Shown here piece after piece: positions 36,920 to 48,605 of a stretch of 64,000 bases of DNA (position 1 is the first letter of the stretch; the number at the start of each line of letters is the position of its first letter). The notes beneath the pieces are model-generated. The model was not told the origin of the DNA. It worked only from the letters and a program-made list of their open reading frames with translations, and did no database searches. Location of the stretch: assembly GCF_964355755.1 (NCBI RefSeq), contig NC_092677.1, positions 3,599,001 to 3,663,000 of the forward strand, read 5' to 3'. The stretch comes from Antedon mediterranea (taxonomy: Eukaryota; Echinodermata; Crinoidea; Comatulida; Antedonidae). A program made the position numbers and the translations under genes.

Positions 36920-38067
36920 CTAGATTTGAACTCGTCACTACGGACGAGTTAGGTTATCCGCAGCGCAAAGGCCACGTGCACGTCATACATTAAAATATTG
37001 CGCGCAGAAAAACGATTAAGTCATTGAAACAATTTCAGTGTGCTCTCTATTTTTCGTCACGTCTGAATATATACGGTATACGCTATATACTGTATACGTA
37101 CTACATACAGTGCAGAATAGGTGAAAATAAGTGACCAAAGTTATTGACGCTTTTGAACGTGATGACGTCATCACAATTTTGAAAATGGTGAATCGTGCGA
37201 AAGATAATTGATAGACCTAGACAACATAAAAAAATGGGGGAAATGGAATACAAATAAGGGGAGATGCGCTATATTAAATGTGACGAGCTACGAGGAAAGA
37301 GACAAAAATCCTATATTTTATATTCGAGTAGCCACACGATGACGTCACAATGTCCGGTTAGCCATATTGATGCCTGATTTGATATCTGCAACTCATCTAC
37401 TATCAGAATATGTAATTATAAAAAAGTTCACCACGTAGTTTAGAATCTATGACTGTTTAAAAAAAGGCATAATTTTGACAAATTTTTGAACTTTTTCATC
37501 AAAAACGCGCGCAAATTATCCAATTCTACGTGCTCGTGTGACGTGATTTAAAGTCGAAATTGATTGAAAATTTATAAATTTACTAGAAAAGGCTGAAAAA
37601 ACAAAAAACAAGCAAAAAAAGGATGTTTTTGCGCTACGTGCGCACGCGCGCGTAAAAAAATTGCGCACGCGTGGGAATTTTTGAAATGCTCAAAATGACA
37701 TGAAACGCGTAGAAAGTTGATTAGAAATTGATTTTTCGCATTTTGAAATTTTAAACGCGCGTGCGCGCGTAACTTTTTGTAAAACATGCTATTTTTAATC
37801 CATAGAAAGTTTGCGCATGATATGACTTAAATTTTCACCAAGTTTCAATACAAAATGACTTTTAGTTTTTATTCTATGATCAATCATTGAAATTCACAAA
37901 ATCGCGCGTAACTTACGCTGCGCGACTCGAAATTTGAAAATAAAAGTTTCTTGCACATCTACAGCTACATATCAATCTTATGAAAAAGTTATACAATCAT
38001 ATGTTGCCCAAAATTAGAGATATGCGACCAACAAAATTCGTGGAAAGAAAGAAGAAAATAGAAAAAA
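36920..38067 (-). mobile_element. Array unit 15 (head type G, no 5' hairpin)
   Basis: Joins unit 16 at AAATAGAAAAAACTAG. Confidence 0.8.
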
Positions 38068-39216
38068 CTAGATTTGAACTCGTCACTACGGACGAGTTAG
38101 GTTATCCGCATCGCAAAACCCACGCGCATGACACCTAAGTTAGAATATTGCGCGCAGAAAAACGATTATGCCATTGAAAAAATGTTAGTGAGCCCTCTAT
38201 TTTGTGTCGCGTCTAAGTGTGTACGGTATACACTATATACTGTATACGTACTACATACAGTGCAGAATAGGTGAAAATAAGTGACCAAAGTTATTGACGC
38301 ATTTGAACATGATGACGTCATCACAATTTTAAAAATGGTGAATCATGCGAAAGATAATTGATTGATCTAGACAATATAAAAAAATTGAGTGAAATGGAAT
38401 ACGGATAAGTGAAGATGCGCTCTATTAAATTTGACGAGCTATGACGAAAGAGAAAAAATCCTATATTTTATATTCGGGTGGCCATACGATGATGTCACAA
38501 TGTCCGGTTAGCCATATCAATGCATGATTCGAGAAAAACAACTCATCTACTTCCAGAATATGTAATTTTAAAAAAGTTCACCACGTAGTTTAGAATTTAT
38601 GATTATTTAAAAAAAGGTCTAGTTTTGACGATTTTTTGAAGTTTTTCATCAAAAACACGCGCAAATTATCCAATTCTACGTGCTCGTGTGACGTGATTTT
38701 AAGTCGAAATTGATTGAAAATTCATAAATTTACTAGAAAAGGCTGAAAAAACAAAAATCATGCAAAAAAAAGATGTTTTTGCGCTACGTGCGCACGCGCG
38801 CGTAAAAAAAATTGCGCACGCGTGGGAATTTTTGAAATGCTCAAAATGACATGAAACGCATAGAAAGTTGATTAGAAATTGATTTTTCGCATTTTGAAAT
38901 TTCAAACGCGCGTGCGCGCGTAACTTTTTGTGAAACATGCCATTTTTAATCTATAGAAAGTTTGCGCATGATCTCACTTAAATTTTCACAAAGTTTCAAT
39001 ACAAAACAACTTTTAGTTTTTATTCTATGATCAATCATTGAAATTCATAAAATCGCGCGTAACTTACGCTGCGCAACTCCAAAATCGTCCAAAAGCTTGG
39101 CTGCACATCTACAGCTATAGGTCAACCTTATGACAAAGTTATACAATCTTATGTTGGCCACAAGATAGAGATATGCTGCGAACAAAATTCGGGGAAAGAA
39201 AGAAGAATAACATAGA
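38068..39216 (-). mobile_element. Array unit 16 (head type B, no 5' hairpin)
   Basis: Head and body closely match units 2, 19 and 20. Joins unit 17 at AACATAGACTAG. Confidence 0.8.
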
Positions 39217-40378
39217 CTAGACTTGAACTCGTCACTTCGGACGAGTTAGGTTATCCGCAGCGCAAAGGCCACGCGCACGCCACACGTCAGAATATTGCGC
39301 GCAGAAAAACGATTATGCCATTGAAAAAAAATTTAGTGCGCTCTCTATTTTGCGTCACGTATAAGTATATACGGTATACGCTATATACTGTATAGGTACT
39401 ACATACAGTGCAGAATAGGTGAAAATATGTGACCAAAGTTACTGACGCTTTTGTACATGATGACGTCATAGAAATTTCAAAAAATGTGAATCATGCGAAA
39501 GATAATTGATTGACCTAGACAATATAAAAAAATTGAGGGAAATGGAATACGGATAAGTGGAGATGCGCTTTATTAAATGTGACGAGCTATGACGAAAGAG
39601 AAAAAAATCCTATATTTTATATTCGAGTGGCCATACGATGACGTCATAATGTTCGGTTAGCCATATTCATGGATGATTTGATATCTACAACTCATCTACT
39701 TCCAGAATCTGTAATTTAAAAAAAGTTCACCACGTAGTTTATAATCTATGACTTTTTTAAAAAAGGCATAATTTTCACGAATTTTTGAACTTTTTCATCA
39801 AAAACGCGCGCAAATTTTTCAATTCTACGTGCTCGTATGACGTGATTTTAAGTCGAAATTGTTTGGAAGTTAGTAAATCTACTAAAAAAAGACAGGAAAA
39901 ACAAAAATCAAGCCAAAAAATGATGTTTTTGCGCTACGTGCGCACGCACGCGTAAAAAAATTGCGCACGCGTGGGAATTTTTGAAACGCTCAAAATGACA
40001 TGAAACGCGTAGAAAGTTGATTAGAAATTGATTTTTCGCATTTTGAAATTTTAAATGCGCGTGCGCGCGTAACTTTCTGCGCAACCTGCCATTTTTAATC
40101 CATAGAAAGTTTCCGATTAATATGACTTAAATTTTCACCAAGTTTCAAACCAAAATTACTTTTGGTTTTTAATCTATGATCAATCATTGAAATTCATAAA
40201 ATCGCGCGTAAGTTACGCTGCGCAACTCGGACTGGACCGAAAACCTTATTACGACATCTTCAGATAGAGGTCAATCTTCTGATAAAGTTATACAATGTTA
40301 TGTTAAGAAGATTTTGAGATACACGCGCAACAAAATTCTGGGAAAGAAAGAAGAAAAAAGAAAAAAAAGAAAAAAAAA
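39217..40378 (-). mobile_element. Array unit 17 (no 5' hairpin)
   Basis: Tail variant GAAAACCTTATTACGACATC is shared only with unit 18. Confidence 0.8.
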
Positions 40379-41727
40379 CTAGATTTGAACTCGTCACTTC
40401 GGACGAGTTAGGTTATCCGCAGCGCAAAAGCCACGCGCACGATATAAGTTAGAATATTGCGCGCAGAAAAACGATTATGCCATTGAAAAAAATGTTAGTG
40501 TGCCCTCTATTTTGTGTCACGTCTAAGTATATACGGTATACACTATATACTGTATACGTACTACATACAGTGCAGAAAAGGTGAAAAGAAGTGACCAAAG
40601 TTATTGACGCTTTTGGACATGATGACGTCATCACAATTTTAAAAACGATATATCATGCGAAAGATAATTCATTGGCCTAGACAATATGTAAAAATGGGGA
40701 GAAATGGAATACGGATAAGTGGAGATGCGCTCTATTAAATGTGATGAGCTATGACGAAAGAGACAAAAATCCTATATTTTATATTTGAGTGGCCATACGA
40801 TGACGTCACAATGTCCGGTTAGCTATATTGATGCATGATTCAATATCTACAACTCATCTACTTCCAGAATATGTAATTTAAAAAAAGTTCACTACGTTGT
40901 TTAGAATCTATGACTTTTTTAAAAAAGGCATAATTTTCACGAATTTTTAAACTTTTTCATCAAAAAGGCGCGCAAATTGTTCAATTCTACGTGCTCGTAT
41001 GACGTGATTTTAAGTCGAAATTGATTGAAAATTGGTAAATTTACTAGAAAAGGCTGGAAAAACAAAAATCAAGCAAAAAAAAGATGTTTTTGCGCTACGT
41101 GCGCACGCGCGCGTAAGAAAAGTGCGCACGCGTGGGAATTTTTGAAATGCTCAAAATGACATGAAACGCGTAGAAAGTTGATTAGAAATTGATTTTTCGC
41201 ATTTTGAAATTTTAAACGCGCGTGCGCGCGTAACTTTCTGTAAAACATGCAATTTTCTCTCCATAGAAATTTAGCGCATGATATAAATTAAACTTTTGCC
41301 AAGTTTCAATTTAAATGGTTTAATAGTTTTCGATCTAAATGACATTCTCGAAATTCATAAAATCGCGCGTAACTTACGCTGCGCAACTCGGACGGTACCG
41401 AAAACCTTATTACGACATCTTCAGATAGAGGTAAGTCTTTTGATAAAGTTATATAATGTTATGTTGTGAAGATTTAGAGATACACGCGCAACAAAATTCT
41501 GGGAAAGAAAGAAGAATAAGAAAGAAAAAAAAAAAAGATCCTGACAATAACAAGGGGTTATCCGCCAAGTGCGGATAACCAAAAAAAGAGAAAAAAAAAA
41601 AAGATCCTGACAATAACAAGAGGTTATCCGCCAAGTGCGGATAACCAAAAAGAAAAAGAAAAAAAAAAAAAAAAAAAAAAAGATCCTGACAATAACAAGG
41701 GGTTATCCGCCAAGTGCGGATAACCAA
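40379..41727 (-). mobile_element. Array unit 18 (three stacked 5' hairpins)
   Basis: Head as unit 6, tail as unit 17. Ends in three A-tract plus GATCCTGAC...GGATAACC modules (about 41537-41580, 41605-41646, 41682-41725). Confidence 0.85.
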
Positions 41728-42958
41728 CTAGATTTGAACTCGTCACTACGGACGAGTTAGGTTATCCGCATCGCAAAACCCACGCGCATGACACCTAAGT
41801 TAGAATATTGCGTGCAGAAAAACGATTATGCCATTGAAAAAATGTTAGTGAGCCCTCTATTTTGTGTCGCGTCTAAGTGTGTACGGTATACACTATATAC
41901 TGTATACGTACTACATACAGTGCAGAATAGGTGAAAATAAGTGACCAAAGTTATTGACGCATTTGAACATAATGACGTCATCACAATTTTAAAAATGGTA
42001 AATCATGCGAAAGATAATTGATTGATCTAGACAATATAAAAAAATTGAGTAAAATGGAATACGGATAAGTGGAGATGCGCTCTATTAAATTTGACGAGCT
42101 ATGACGAAAGAGAAAAAAATCCTATATTTTATATTCGGGTGGCCATACGATGACGTCACAATGTCCGGTTAGCCATATCAAGGCATGATTCGAGAAAAAC
42201 AACTCATCTACTTCCAGAATAAGTAATTTTAAAAAAGTTCACCTCGTAGTTTAGAATTTATTACTGTTTAAAAAAAGGTTTAATTTTGACGATTTTTTGA
42301 AGTTTTTCATCAAAAACACGCGCAAATTATCCAATTCTACGTGCTCGTGTGACGTGATTTTACGTCGAAATTGATTGAAAGTTGGTAAAATTACTAGAGA
42401 AGGCTGAAAAAACAAAAATCAAGCAAAAAAAAGATGTTTTTGCTATACGTGCGCACGCGCGCGTAAAAATATTGCGCACACGTGGGAATTTTTGAAATGC
42501 TCAAAATGACATGAAACGTATAGAAAGTTGATTAGAAATGAATTTTTCGCATTTTGAAATTTTGAACGCGCGTGCGCGCGTAACTTTTAAGGAAAGTGCC
42601 ATTTTAAATCCATAGAAAGTTAGCGCATGATATAAATTACACTTTTGCCAAGTTTCAATTAAAATTGCTTTTTCGTTTTCGATCTATGTTAAATACGCAA
42701 AATTCACAAAATCGCGCGTAACTCATGCTGCGGGACTCTAAAGTCAAAAAACGAAACGTCCTGCACATCTACAGCTACAGGTCAATCTTATGAAAAAGTT
42801 ACACAATCTTCTGTTTGCCAGAATTAGAGATACGCTGCCAACAAAATTCAGGGAAAGAAAGAAGAATAACATAGAAAAAAAAAAAAAAAAAAAAAAAAAA
42901 AGATCCTGACAATAACAAGGGGTTATCCGCCAAGTGCGGATAACCAAAAAAAAAAAAA
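41728..42958 (-). mobile_element. Array unit 19 (head type B, intact 5' hairpin plus extra A-tract)
   Basis: One hairpin (42901-42945), followed by a further A run before unit 20. Confidence 0.85.
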
Positions 42959-44106
42959 CTAGATTTGAACTCGTCACTACGGACGAGTTAGGTTATCCGC
43001 ATCGCAAAACCCACGCGCATGACACCTAAGTTAGAATATTGCGCGCAGAAAAACGATTATGCCATTGAAAAAATGTTAGTGAGCCCTCTATTTTGTGTCG
43101 CGTCTAAGTGTGTACGGTATACACTATATACTGTATACGTACTACATACAGTGCAGAATAGGTGAAAATAAGTGACCAAAGTTATTGACGCATTTGAACA
43201 TGATGACGTCATCACAATTTTAAAAATGGTGAATCATGCGAAAGATAATTGATTGATCTAGACAATATAAAAAAATTGAGTGAAATGGAATACAGATAAG
43301 TGGAGATGCGCTCTATTAAATTTGACGAGCTATGACAAAAGAGAAAAAAATCCTATATTTTATATTCGGGTGGCCATACGATGATGTCACAATGTCCGGT
43401 TAGCCATATCAATGCATGATTCGAGAAAAACAACTCATCTACTTCCAGAATATGTAATTTTAAAAAAGTTCACCACGTAGTTTAGAATTTATGACTGTTT
43501 AAAAAAAGGTCTAATTTTGACGATTTTTTGAAGTTTTTCATCAAAAACACGCGCAAATTATCCAATTCTACGTGCTCGTGTGACGTGATTTTCAGTCGAA
43601 ATTGATTGAAAATTCATAAATTTACTAGAAAAGGCTGAAAAAACAAAAATCAAGCAAAAAAAAGATGTTTTTGCGCTACGTGCGCACGCGCGCGTAAAAA
43701 AATTGCGCACGCGTGGGAATTTTTGAAATGCTCAAAATGACATGAAACGCATAGAAAGTTGATTAGAAATTGATTTTTCGCATTTTGAAATTTCAAACGC
43801 GCATGCGCGCGTAACTTTTTGTGAAACATGCCATTTTTAATCCATAAAAAGTTTGCGCATGATCTCACTTAAATTTTCACAAAGTTTCAATACAAAACAA
43901 CTTTTAGTTTTTATTCTATGATCAATCATTGAAATTCATGAAATCGCGCGTAACTTACACTGCGCAACTCCAAAATCGTCCAAAAGCTTGGCTGCACATC
44001 TACAGCTATAGGTCAACCTTATGACAAAGTTATACAATCTTATGTTGGCCACAAGATAGAGATGTGCTGCGAACAAAATTCGGGGAAAGAAAGAAGAATA
44101 ACATAG

Positions 44107-44140
<34 letters not shown>

Positions 44141-44246
44141 TCCTGACAATAACAAGGGGTTATCCGCCAAGTGCGGATAACCAAAAAAAAAAAAAAAAAA
44201 AAGATCCTGACAATAACAAGGGGTTATCCGCCAAGTGCGGATAACC
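42959..44246 (-). mobile_element. Array unit 20 (head type B, two stacked 5' hairpins)
   Basis: Hairpin modules at 44139-44182 and 44203-44246. The second closes the array and abuts the remaining L1 A-tail. Confidence 0.85.
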
Positions 44247-44257
44247 AAAAAAAAAAA

Positions 44258-44947
44258 AATAATAATGTGTTTAAGCCTGCGATAGAGATAAAAAGAAGGT
44301 TAAGATGTACACAAAATTGGATCAGTGAATATTCATGTGTATTGAAAGCCATTCCAAAAGAATGGAAATGTATTTTAAAATCAACACATGACATTAATGT
44401 AAATGATATACCTATTACAAACAATAAGGTCTTAAATATGACGTCTAGACAATTATATAGATTCATAATAGATGCTCAATATATTACACCTACGGCACAG
44501 GTTAAGTGGGAATCCATATTTGGTAATATGCCATGGACAAAAATATGGGTTAAGAAAGTTTCTGGTCTTAAAGAAAAAAAACTGGCACATTTTAATTTTA
44601 AATTGTTGCACAGAATATTGCCAACAAATGAAAGATTACATAGGTGGAGACTTGTAAATTCCCCATGTTGTGACACATGCAATGTTATTGAGAATGATAA
44701 ACATATGTTAGTAGAGTGCATAACAGTAAAATGTTTATGGAGAGAGATAAACGAAATAATTAGAGCAGTAAGCATACATATTCCTGTTTTTTCTTTCAAA
44801 AGACTTTTATTTGAAACTGACAATAATTACGTAAATAAATTATACACTTTAGGAGCATTTTGTATTTATAAAGTAAAGATATTAAGTTTATTGGAAAAAG
44901 AAAAAAAATCAATCTCCTACAAATGTTTAAATCTGAAAAAAAGATAA
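44258..44947 (+). pseudogene. L1 ORF2, C-terminal segment
   Basis: Resumes at the duplicated NNNVF codons (44258-44273) and runs to TAA at 44945-44947. It contains the Cys/His-rich CCDTCNVIENDKHMLVEC motif typical of the C-terminal region of L1/Tx1 ORF2 and a conserved HFNFKLLHRILPTN block just before it. The zinc-binding-like motif is thought to contact element RNA or the target. This segment itself has no frame break. Confidence 0.9.
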
Positions 44948-46430
44948 GAAATATGTAAATCTGCAGGTATACTGTATATGCTCAACCAGATTAAGGAAGA
45001 AAATATGTAAATGAGATACCATGAATGATGAATCTATTATGTTTTTTTTTTTTTTTTTTTTTTTTTCTTGCTACTATATTGTATGTTTTGTAAATATGTA
45101 TACCTTGATGATTTGAAAAAAAAAAGACAAAATGTGAAAAGCTTTTTATAGATTGATGATAAAAAAAAATGATGAAGGATAAGAAGGTTTAGGTTTAAGT
45201 GGTGAAGTGTTTTCATCAAAGCTTTTATATTATAGGTATATACCGTATATATGTAATTTGCACATTCTTACTGCATGTGGAATTTTGAAATGATAAAATG
45301 GTTAAAAAGAAAAAAACAATTTCTAATTTTTTTAATGGATCATTAAACACAAATGTTGTTAAATGATAATGTATGTATAAAAAAATAATAGAATAAATAA
45401 TAAATAAAAAAAAATAATTGAATGAACCCACATAGGAAAAAAAAAGTTAAATGAAACTTTGATGGGTTATACTGTAGATGCAAAAAAAGATAATCTGTTG
45501 GAAATAAATTTTGTAAACATTTAAAGATAAAAAAAAATCAATGTTAAAGGATGAGGAAAATATAATGTTAACAGTAAAAAGTTAGTAAGTAATTAGTATA
45601 ACAGAGAATAAGCATTGTTTAAATGAAAATATGTTTGCATAGATAAATCCAAAGAAAAATAAAATGGGACAAACCCATGGGATGGATTTATTAAACATAA
45701 ACGTATTATAATTGTATGAAATAAATATGCATGTAGATGAAAAAAAAAACAAAACAACTATGTAAGAAAAAAATAAGCTTTGTTTATGAAAATGTGTTAT
45801 AGATAATATGTATAAAAAGAAGAAACTATGTAATCAATGTGGTTAAATGATAATGTATGTATAAACAAAATAATATATGGAAATAGTTTTTTTTTTTTTA
45901 AAGAAAATAAGTAAAAAAAAAAAAGTGGAATGAATCCACATAAGAGAAGAAAGTAAAAAAGTTAAATGAAAATTTAAGAAGTTATAGATGCAAAAAAGGA
46001 TCTGCTGGAAATAAAAGTTTTGTAAACATTAAAGAACAAAAATATTAATATTAAGGTTAAAGGATGAGAACAATATTATGTTAACAGTAAACATCTAGTA
46101 AGTAATGAGTATAACAGAGAATATGCATTGTTAAATGAAAATGTGGTAGATGAAAAAATCAAAAACAACTATGTAAGAAAAAAATAAGCTTGTTAATGAA
46201 AGTGTGTTACAGATAATATGTTTAAAAAGAGGAAGCTATGTAATCAATGTGATAATATGTAAACAAATGAATAAAACTCTTTAAATAAGTATATGTATAC
46301 AGATGATTAAACAAACATTGTAAATATAATGATATGTATAGTGTATAGTGAAAAATATATGTAAAGAGAACAGTGGTATGGAAATAAAAGTGGGATGAAC
46401 CCACATAAGATAAAAAATAAAAAAAAAAAA
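44948..46430 (+). repeat. L1 3' UTR with ~0.5-kb internal repeats and A-rich tail
   Basis: GTTAAAGGATGAG(G/A)A recurs at about 45543 and 46055, and (T/C)CCACATA.GA at about 45428, 45936 and 46400. This shows two to three imperfect ~460-510-bp units. A T-rich tract lies at 45042-45067. The tail ends in an A run and CC before the target duplication. Confidence 0.8.
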
Positions 46431-46615
46431 CCAATAAAATATCTAATTTTTAAAGGTATACACAACTCAAAGACTGCCCCTGCAGACTCCTGGCTAAACA
46501 TATTAATAAACGATTCTAATTAAACTCACCCAAAGGGTTCCAAATAACAAATAAAGATGATTACACAGCATGAATATCTCACACGATACCAAATTGTATA
46601 TGATTTCGTTCAGCC
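46431..46615 (-). repeat. BEL left LTR, inner part
   Basis: Matches 51538-51740 of the right LTR, starting at the duplicated CAATAAAATATCT. Near 46612 the match leaves the LTR and enters integrase coding directly. The end of the LTR, the polypurine tract and the 3' end of pol are missing. Confidence 0.85.
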
Positions 46616-48605
46616 TGCGTATTGTACGCAACTCATTTATTGTATTGTCAGCCCCTCTGAAACATTTGCCATTGTCACTCACCAATAAAGATGGTGCTCC
46701 TCTGATGCTTACAAATCGTTCCATTGCTTGTAGGAACGCTTGGGTAGTAAGATCTTGGACACAGGTTAAGTGTACAGCTCTAGTCACGGCACACGTAAAA
46801 ACTGCACAATATCCTTTTCTGGTGGTATTTTTGTTCAGTTTAACGTTAACTGGGCCCAGATAGTCTACGAGTGTGGAACTAAATGGTGGTAAGCATGGTT
46901 TCACTCGGAAGTCTGGTAGGTCAGCCATCTTCTGCTCTATTGGCTTCCCTTTGTGTCTCCTACAAATAGTACATTGTCGTACAACTGTTTTTGAGATGTT
47001 GGTATCCCCAATAATCCAAAACTTCTTTCTGACCTCTTATGCGGTTCTCAGGTGGCCCCCATGTAAAGAGTGTCTGTGTCTATCCCGAACAATCAGTAAA
47101 CTGATATGGCTTCCCTTCGGTAGTAGGTAAGGGTGTCTTATGTCATACGACAGTGGTGCATTCTTAATCCGTCCACCAACACGGTACACTCCTTCTTTCT
47201 CATCGAAGACTGGATCTAGCTTCATGATGTTGTGATCATTGAAATTTATCTCAGCTTGTCCCTGTCGGATCCAAAGCAACTCAGCTTCCTTCAATGCATG
47301 TGGTGAAGGCCACTCAGAAATTTGTGAAGTTAACTTCTTTAACCATTGGTTCTTTGGTAACTGCTTTAAGGACACAACTCTTGCTGTGACCATCTTAAGT
47401 TTTGGCCAACTAGAAAACTTGGTGGGATCAAGTATTCTTTCAAATTCAGGGATAGCCTTTATTTTGAGTGTTAGTGTCTTAGCATTACGGACATGGAATT
47501 TCTTTTGTTCTCCATCTTCAGGAGCTACTTGAACATTTGTCGGAGTTTTAGGCCAAGAGATTGGTGGTGATCGTCGGAACCCTGGTCCATCGATGACTTT
47601 CTTCATATCGTCAATGTTTCCTCCTCTTGAAACAATATCTATAGTGTTCTGGTCTGACGGTACAAAGGCAATATCTTTGATCGGGTCAAATTCAGAAGTG
47701 ATCTCACCTACACGGTATGCAACATACGATCGGAAAGATTTAGATTGACCTCTCAGCCAACTGATGGCAGTCATACTGTCTGTCCAAATCTTTGAATAAA
47801 CTATGTCAAACCTCAAAGCATTCTTTACAGTGAGCATCAGCCTTGAAAGCAGCAGAATTGGTTGAAGTTCTTTCCTGGGGATGCTTGATTGTTTAAGTGG
47901 TGTGAGTCTGGCTCGGGCGCACACAAACGACAAATAAGCTTCAGTTGACTCTTCATGTGACCACCTTAGCCAAACTCCAATACCCATAGCATCTTCTGGA
48001 GCATCACTTGCACCATGCAGAGATACTTTTGGTAATGGTCTTTTTCCTCTAAATGGCTCTGGAATAAGACATCTTGGAATTTCTATGTCACTTGCTTTTT
48101 CAAGGTCTTCATTGATTTCACTGAGAATAGCACAAAGTTCACCTCTCTGGTTAAGTGGTGTATCCCAATCAATGTTTAGTTGCCACAGTTTTTGTAACAG
48201 TGTTTTCGGTCGGACAAGGATACCGGAAAGCATACCGAATACGTCATAGTAAGAAGCGGTTTGTTTCAGAATGCTACGTTTAGTTGGGATTACACCTTGA
48301 ATTAGTTTTACCTCTTTGACCTTTAGAGTGTCGTTCACAAGGTCCCACTTTGTTCCCAAAGCTGTTGCAGCAGTGGCGTGTTCTGATTCATCACACATAT
48401 TCCTAACGTTGGATTGCCATTTTCTGATATTGAAGTTTCCTTTCTTCAGAGTCTCAATGAGTTTAGACTTTAAGTTGTCAGCCTCATTAGCATCAGTAAC
48501 AGATTCATTCAAATCATCCATGTAAAACTGGTCAGTAACAATTCTTTCTAATTGTTTATCACCGGGTGCATGCTCAGATACTATATGTCTCAAAGTCACA
48601 ATAGC
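46610..48605 (-). pseudogene. BEL/Pao pol: RT C-terminus, RNase H, truncated integrase
   Basis: Read on minus from about 48605. YMDD (about 48513-48524) is the RT active site. ASDAPEDAMG and WTDSMTAISWLRG mark RNase H. HPYLLP plus H..HGGH and C..C (CTICRR) form the integrase zinc region. VDYLGPV and SDNG give two acidic catalytic residues. An in-frame TAA (47039-47037) breaks the frame after GGHLRTA. The integrase stops just after SDNGKCF.GA and runs into LTR sequence, so the glutamate and the C-terminal domain are missing. The enzymes would copy and integrate element DNA; this copy cannot. Confidence 0.85.

Larger units (their letters stand above)
19948..44246 (-). repeat. 24.3-kb array of 20 head-to-tail Helitron-like units
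   Basis: Read on minus, an intact unit starts with a hairpin GGTTATCCGC/GCGGATAACC, then CTTGTTATTGTCAGGATC, a T-tract, CTATGTTATTCTTC and a ~1.1-kb body. It ends with arm GCGGATAACC, hairpin AACTCGTC/GACGAGTT, five bases and CTAG before a T. Unit starts (plus) recur at 19948, 21101, 22247, 23894, 25042, 26207, 27325, 28479, 29698, 30851, 32007, 33274, 34485, 35702, 36920, 38068, 39217, 40379, 41728 and 42959. Units are about 1.15 kb without and 1.22 kb with the 5' hairpin. No protein coding. It lies in an L1 A-tail. Confidence 0.85.
13471..46430 (+). mobile_element. L1/Tx1-like non-LTR retrotransposon, 5'-truncated, with three nested insertions
   Basis: Flanked by 13-bp duplications CAATAAAATATCT. 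It carries the 3' part of ORF1 with zinc knuckles, ORF2 with APE endonuclease, RT and a C-terminal CCHC-like motif, a 3' UTR with internal ~0.5-kb repeats, and an A-rich tail (46413-46429). The first 24-25 bp are duplicated (13471-13494 and 13495-13519). ORF2 is interrupted at 16351, 17312 and 19092 by other elements. Confidence 0.9.

Noticed and set aside
20641-43868. Recurring minus-strand reading frames (RAHARLKFQNAKNQ type) in many array units
   Set aside because: They appear because the units are copies of each other. Frames are short, broken in other units, CpG-repeat driven, and lack any domain.
33017-44248. Frames reading GYPHLADN and LLLLSG
   Set aside because: Translation of the 5' hairpin and GATCCTGAC module, not protein.
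19093-44257. The whole 25-kb block as a single retrotransposed unit (it has one TSD and an A-tail)
   Set aside because: The Helitron ends and A-tail split explain it better as a short L1 insertion later enlarged from within.
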